Source: Candidatus Salinicoccus stercoripullorum
GTDB taxonomy: Bacteria; Bacillota; Bacilli; Staphylococcales; Salinicoccaceae
Direction of reading: 5' to 3'
Assembly (NCBI GenBank): GCA_019113295.1
Contig: DXHR01000025.1
Coordinates: forward strand, 159,812 to 223,811
DNA length: 64,000 nt
Shown in pieces: positions 59,718-64,000 of the stretch. The notes under the pieces were generated by a model, which was given only the letters and a program-made list of their open reading frames with translations, did no database searches and had not been told where the DNA came from. Each line of letters begins with the position of its first letter. Positions within the stretch are counted from its first letter, which is position 1. A program made the position numbers and the translations under genes.

Positions 59718-61253
59718 ATGAGTAGTTTTTCAGATGGAAACAATTCATTCTGGAGCTCTTCGGTCGAACTCCCCTCTTTCCCTGCCCCGGAAGAAAATTT
59801 TAAGACCGGAGTTCTGATAGTGGGCGGCGGCATCAGCGGGCTTATGAATGCATATCAGCTCTCTTTAGACGGCCATGAAGTGACAGTTATTGAGGGCAAC
59901 ACCCTGGTTTCAGACACCACAGCAAATACAACAGCAAGGATCATGGCCCAGCAGGGACTGCTTTACGGACAGCTCAGCAGTCTGAAAGGAGAGGCTTCCG
60001 CCCGTCTCTACTATGAATCTCAGATGGAAGCGATTGATGAAATCGAGAATATCATAGACAGGCACGCCATCGATTGCGATTTCAAACGCGTAGACGGAGT
60101 TATTTATGCTGTCTATGATAATTCCCATAAAGATTTGGAAAAAGAAGCCGGAGCCTATCAAAAACTCGGCATCGAAGGCAGGCTTTCCAAAAACGGTCTG
60201 GAGCTGCCGTTTGAAACTTCTGCTGAGCTGGTGATGAAAAACCAGGCGGAGTTCCATCCTCTTAAATTCCTGAGAGGGATAATTGAAGTATTGCAGAGTA
60301 GAGGTGTCAAAATATTTGAACACACCCGTGCGGAGACGGTTGACGGCGACAAATTGTCCACGACAGAAGGTCTTGAAATAAACTTCGGGAAGCTCGTCAT
60401 TGCGACACATTTTCCGTTTCTCGATATTGATGGTCTGTACTTCAACAGCTTTAAAATCAGCTATGGTTATGGTCTCGTCGTCACATCCAGCACTCCCCCG
60501 CCGGCAAATCTTTCATTGAATGGTTATGACGGCGCTTCCCTTTCCATCAGGAATATCGTAAACGAGGAAAATGACTTACCCACTGTCCTTTTCGGCGGTC
60601 TTGGCCACATGTCCCATGAAACCAAAGACATGGCGGCCCAGCTTGATAAACTGAAACTGTACGCAGATCAGAAAACAAATAATGAAGAAATCCTTAATGC
60701 CTACAGAGCCCAGGACCTGATGACAGCCGATTCACTGCCGTTTATCGGCCTTTTCGATAAAAATCATGAAAACCGGTTTGTTGCTACCGGATTCAACAAG
60801 TTTGGCATGGCAAATGGCGTACTTTCCTCCATGATCATAAGCGATCTGATTGAAGGTAAAGAAAACAGATATGAAGCACTGCTGAGTCCCCACAGAAACA
60901 AAGGAACATTCAGACAATTAAAACAGCACCTCTCGAATCCGGTTCATATCGTCGGATCAGAAGCGAAAAATATGATTGTCAAACTTCCCGATATAGAGGA
61001 AGCAGAACTTGAATCGGGACAGGGAATGACAGTCAGGGATGGGGCCTCAAAGAAAGGCCTGTACAGAGAGGATGACACCTATTACATCATGGACAACCGC
61101 TGTACTCACATGGGATGCAGCCTCAACTGGAATCAGAGCGACAGGACCTGGGACTGCCCCTGCCACGGTTCAAGATTCAGCCGTAAGGGAAAGGTGATCG
61201 AAGGCCCCGCCGTTGAAGATCTTGATTCAGAGACCAGACATGCAGAAAAATAG
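59718..61253 (+). CDS. FAD-dependent oxidoreductase with C-terminal Rieske [2Fe-2S] domain (YhfW-like)
   Basis: VLIVGGGISGLMNAYQLSLDGHEVTVIEG; Rieske ligands CTHMGCSLNWN…CPCHGSRF. Confidence 0.92.
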   Translation: MSSFSDGNNSFWSSSVELPSFPAPEENFKTGVLIVGGGISGLMNAYQLSLDGHEVTVIEGNTLVSDTTANTTARIMAQQGLLYGQLSSLKGEASARLYYESQMEAIDEIENIIDRHAIDCDFKRVDGVIYAVYDNSHKDLEKEAGAYQKLGIEGRLSKNGLELPFETSAELVMKNQAEFHPLKFLRGIIEVLQSRGVKIFEHTRAETVDGDKLSTTEGLEINFGKLVIATHFPFLDIDGLYFNSFKISYGYGLVVTSSTPPPANLSLNGYDGASLSIRNIVNEENDLPTVLFGGLGHMSHETKDMAAQLDKLKLYADQKTNNEEILNAYRAQDLMTADSLPFIGLFDKNHENRFVATGFNKFGMANGVLSSMIISDLIEGKENRYEALLSPHRNKGTFRQLKQHLSNPVHIVGSEAKNMIVKLPDIEEAELESGQGMTVRDGASKKGLYREDDTYYIMDNRCTHMGCSLNWNQSDRTWDCPCHGSRFSRKGKVIEGPAVEDLDSETRHAEK

Positions 61254-61368
61254 TGCATTGTAAAAGAGAAACATGATTGTCCTTTTTCCTGTTTAATCAT
61301 GAACAGACCTTTAAATTTCATGTCAATATAATATAATGAACAGGATTCAGTTATAAAAGGATGTTTTT

Positions 61369-61935
61369 ATGAAGAAACAGAATACCCGTAAAAAGAAGAA
61401 ATTGACCATTCCCTCCATAATACTGCTATTGATTGTGATTGTGGCCTCTTCCCTTGTAATGGAAGAAAAACCGGGTGAGCCACGATCTGAACCTGAAATT
61501 TCTGGAAATGATCAACCTGCGGACAGAATCCTGGTGACTGTCGATGAATTCATCGACGGGGATACGACACGCTTCAATTATGAGGGTTCCAGTGAAAGTT
61601 TCAGATACCTGATGATTGATACGCCGGAAACAAAGCATTCCAGACATGGAGAGGAACCATTTGGCTCAGAGGCAGCGGAACGAACCCGTGAACTGCTCCA
61701 GGATGCAGAAAAGATCGAAGTGGAATTTGATGCGGGGCCCGCTCAGGATGACTACGGCAGATATTTGGTCTATGTGTATGCAGATGGCGAAATGATCAAT
61801 GAAATACTGGTAAGGGAGGGCCTGGCAGAAGTGACATATGTCAATCCTCCCAATGATACCCATGCCGATCTGCTTTATGAGGCGCAGGAAAGGGCACAAT
61901 CGGAAGATTTGGGCATCTGGTCGGAAACCAATTAA
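61369..61935 (+). CDS. Membrane-anchored or secreted thermonuclease (SNase family)
   Basis: DEFIDGDTTRF, YLMIDTPETKHSRHGEEPFGSEA, DDYGRYLVYVYADG. Confidence 0.93.
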   Translation: MKKQNTRKKKKLTIPSIILLLIVIVASSLVMEEKPGEPRSEPEISGNDQPADRILVTVDEFIDGDTTRFNYEGSSESFRYLMIDTPETKHSRHGEEPFGSEAAERTRELLQDAEKIEVEFDAGPAQDDYGRYLVYVYADGEMINEILVREGLAEVTYVNPPNDTHADLLYEAQERAQSEDLGIWSETN

Positions 61936-61976
61936 AAAACGAGCGTCCCCTTCCATTATGAAGAGAGACGCTCATT

Positions 61977-62327
61977 TTATTGGTGGGATTCGGTCAAATC
62001 TGGTTCATCAGACGTTTTAGACGGAATCCAGTCCTGGGACCATTGCTCAATATCTCGTAAGACAGGTTCAAGGGAACGCCCTTTGTCTGTAAGTGAATAT
62101 TCGATTACGACAGGAGTTTCAGGGTATACGTCTCTTTTGACAAGACCCTCCTGCTCCATATCTTTAAGTCTGTCGGAAAGAACCTTGCCACTTACACCGA
62201 TGGCCGACTGAATAGCACCAAATCGCTGTGGTGTGTCAAGCATCTGGTAGATGACCAGCGCCGTCCACCTCTGGCTGAGTAATGAAACAGCTTTTTCAAA
62301 TCTCGGACAAAGTTTCGATTGTTTCAT
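61977..62327 (-). CDS. HxlR-family transcriptional regulator
   Basis: CPRFEKAVSLLSQRWTALVIYQML…GVSGKVLSDRLKDMEQEGLVKR. Confidence 0.92.
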   Translation of the reverse strand: MKQSKLCPRFEKAVSLLSQRWTALVIYQMLDTPQRFGAIQSAIGVSGKVLSDRLKDMEQEGLVKRDVYPETPVVIEYSLTDKGRSLEPVLRDIEQWSQDWIPSKTSDEPDLTESHQ

Positions 62328-62466
62328 TTCTTATCACTTCCTTCCAGTACATCGTATCATAACAATTAAGTAAATAAAAGATATAATGTAACTTTACATA
62401 AATTATTATTTATAATAAACTTAGTTACATAAAGTAATTTATGATGAATCGATGGAGGAGACAAAT

Positions 62467-63315
62467 ATGAATTTCCATACACCACCAGCTGCACACGTAG
62501 AGCATGTTAAATTGAACATCTCTGATCTGGATCATTCAATTGAATTTTATACGAAGACGCTGGGTTTTTCACTTCTTAACAAAAATGACCACTCTGCCAA
62601 CCTGACTGCAGATGGTGAGACAAAGATTCTTTCTCTCCACCAGCCGCAAAACTCGATTCCAAAAGGCAGAACATCAGGGTTGTACCATTTTGCCATCCTG
62701 CTTCCTGAGCGTTCTGACCTTGCTGCAATCACTTTACATCTAGCACATAAAAACATCCGCTTCGGATCGGCCGATCACCTTGTCAGTGAAGCTCTTTACC
62801 TGAATGATCCGGACGGTAATGGTATTGAAATATATATCGATCGTCCGGCTGAAGAATGGAGCTGGAAAAACGGGCGTGTTGATATGACCACGGACCCGCT
62901 GAATTTCGAAGACCTTTTGGAATCCTTCAATCCGAAACAGCAGTGGGATGGGATGCCGGAATACACTATCATGGGACATCTTCACCTGCATGTCGGCAAC
63001 CTGGACTCAGTTGTGAAATTCTACACGGAAGGTCTGGGCATGGATATTGTATATGATTTTCCCGGCCAGGCAATGTTCATGTCCACAGAAAAATACCATC
63101 ATCATATCGCAGTGAATATATGGAATGGAATCGGCGCGCCTGCCCCCGGCGAAAACAGTGTCGGCCTCAATTATTATGTACTCAGATACCCTGATGAAAT
63201 TTCAAGGGATGCTGCAGTTTCAAGGCTTGAAGAGAATGGCTTCAATGTCACACTCGAAGATAACAGGATATTTTCCGCTGATCCTTCGGGAAACCGCGTA
63301 GAACTCGCCTTTTAA
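62467..63315 (+). CDS. VOC-family (CatE-like) extradiol dioxygenase / glyoxalase-type protein
   Basis: Two VOC modules (HVKLNISDLDHSIEFYTKTLGF; HLHLHVGNLDSVVKFYTEGLGM). Confidence 0.9.
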   Translation: MNFHTPPAAHVEHVKLNISDLDHSIEFYTKTLGFSLLNKNDHSANLTADGETKILSLHQPQNSIPKGRTSGLYHFAILLPERSDLAAITLHLAHKNIRFGSADHLVSEALYLNDPDGNGIEIYIDRPAEEWSWKNGRVDMTTDPLNFEDLLESFNPKQQWDGMPEYTIMGHLHLHVGNLDSVVKFYTEGLGMDIVYDFPGQAMFMSTEKYHHHIAVNIWNGIGAPAPGENSVGLNYYVLRYPDEISRDAAVSRLEENGFNVTLEDNRIFSADPSGNRVELAF

Positions 63316-63333
63316 ATTCATATATCTGCAGAC

Positions 63334-63364
63334 AAAAAGCTATCCTCGGCAGGATAGCTTTTTT
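63334..63364 (+). terminator. Hairpin terminator
   Basis: aaaaagctatcctcggcaggatagctttttt. Confidence 0.8.
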
Positions 63365-63442
63365 AGCATGGTTTTACCATTTTCCCGCTGTTGCTGTTAA
63401 AATGGCAGTATATAAGAAATTAATAAAATGCAGGAGGCAGAC

Positions 63443-63946
63443 ATGAAACTACACCCGTTGGAAGAAACAGACCTTGAATTCATCCATGAACTTGCCAATG
63501 ATTATTCATTGATGTCATATTGGTTCGAAGAGCCCTATAATTCATTGAATAAATTGAAGGAGTACTACCGGAACAGCAACTCCGGAGAATCTGCGAGAAG
63601 ATTCGTCGTCATGAATGAAAATGACAAAGTTGGAATCGTGGAGCTTGACTATATCGACTTTATCCACCGCCATTGCGAAATCATGCTGATCATCAAGCCT
63701 GAGTTCAGTGGAAATGGCTTCGCAAAATTCGCATTCAAAGAAGCAACTAAATATGCCTTTGAAATACTGAATATGCACAAAGTGTATTTGTATGTAGATG
63801 TTGAAAACGAAAAAGCAGTGGGAATTTATAAAAAACAAGGTTTTAAAAGTGAAGGTGTCCTGAGAGAACACTTTTATGCAAAAGGAAAGTACAAAGATGC
63901 TGCATTCATGTCCATACTGAAGCATGAATGGCTGGAAAATGAGTAG
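63443..63946 (+). CDS. GNAT acetyltransferase (SpeG/RimJ-like)
   Basis: IIKPEFSGNGFAKFAFKEATKYAFEILNMHKVYLYVDVENEKAVGIYKKQGF. Confidence 0.9.
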   Translation: MKLHPLEETDLEFIHELANDYSLMSYWFEEPYNSLNKLKEYYRNSNSGESARRFVVMNENDKVGIVELDYIDFIHRHCEIMLIIKPEFSGNGFAKFAFKEATKYAFEILNMHKVYLYVDVENEKAVGIYKKQGFKSEGVLREHFYAKGKYKDAAFMSILKHEWLENE

Positions 63947-64000
63947 AAGGACGATAAGATCCTAAACGTTTGTATACTTCTGACCGATCTCCGAAAAGAG

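Noticed and set aside
1-64000. CRISPR array, prophage, toxin-antitoxin or restriction/defence system
   Set aside because: No regularly spaced repeats, phage structural genes, integrases, methylase/endonuclease pairs or defence signatures were recognised; the window is mostly housekeeping.

Overview
A roughly 64 kb chromosomal segment from a Staphylococcaceae-like Firmicute. Gene content and acidic or LEA-like proteins suggest a halotolerant relative such as Salinicoccus or Jeotgalicoccus; this is inference only. Most of it is the conserved 'yt' backbone known from Bacillus and Staphylococcus: acuABC, ccpA, aroA, ytxGH, murC, an SftA/YtpT-position gene, ytpR, ytpQ, M42 peptidase, ytzB-like, patB-like, trmB, ytmP, dat, pepV, rluB/rsuA, ytgP, ytfP, T-box leuS, ogt, ABC transporter, ytqAB, ytpA-like, gamma-CA, proline dehydrogenase, crcB pair, gabD, NERD protein, SAM-I riboswitch metK, pckA, ytkD, yidD, and menE/menB/menH/menD/menF/menA. 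After this comes an AT-richer fatty-acid degradation block (fadA, fadB, acyl-CoA dehydrogenase, acyl-CoA synthetase, CoA-transferase) with a perfect cre site, then a decayed ISL3-type IS remnant, an eight-gene tRNA operon, a YhfW-like FAD/Rieske oxidoreductase, a thermonuclease, an HxlR regulator with a VOC dioxygenase, and a GNAT acetyltransferase. No CRISPR, prophage or defence island was found. The most notable signals are: (i) the SftA/FtsK-family protein next to murC, whose motor has lost its Walker A motif and which has no gamma domain; (ii) the fad block, compositionally distinct and bounded by an IS remnant and a short direct repeat; (iii) an extremely acidic lipoprotein and a DPKxYAQ-repeat protein. 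All family calls were made by eye from motifs and gene order, without database searches.
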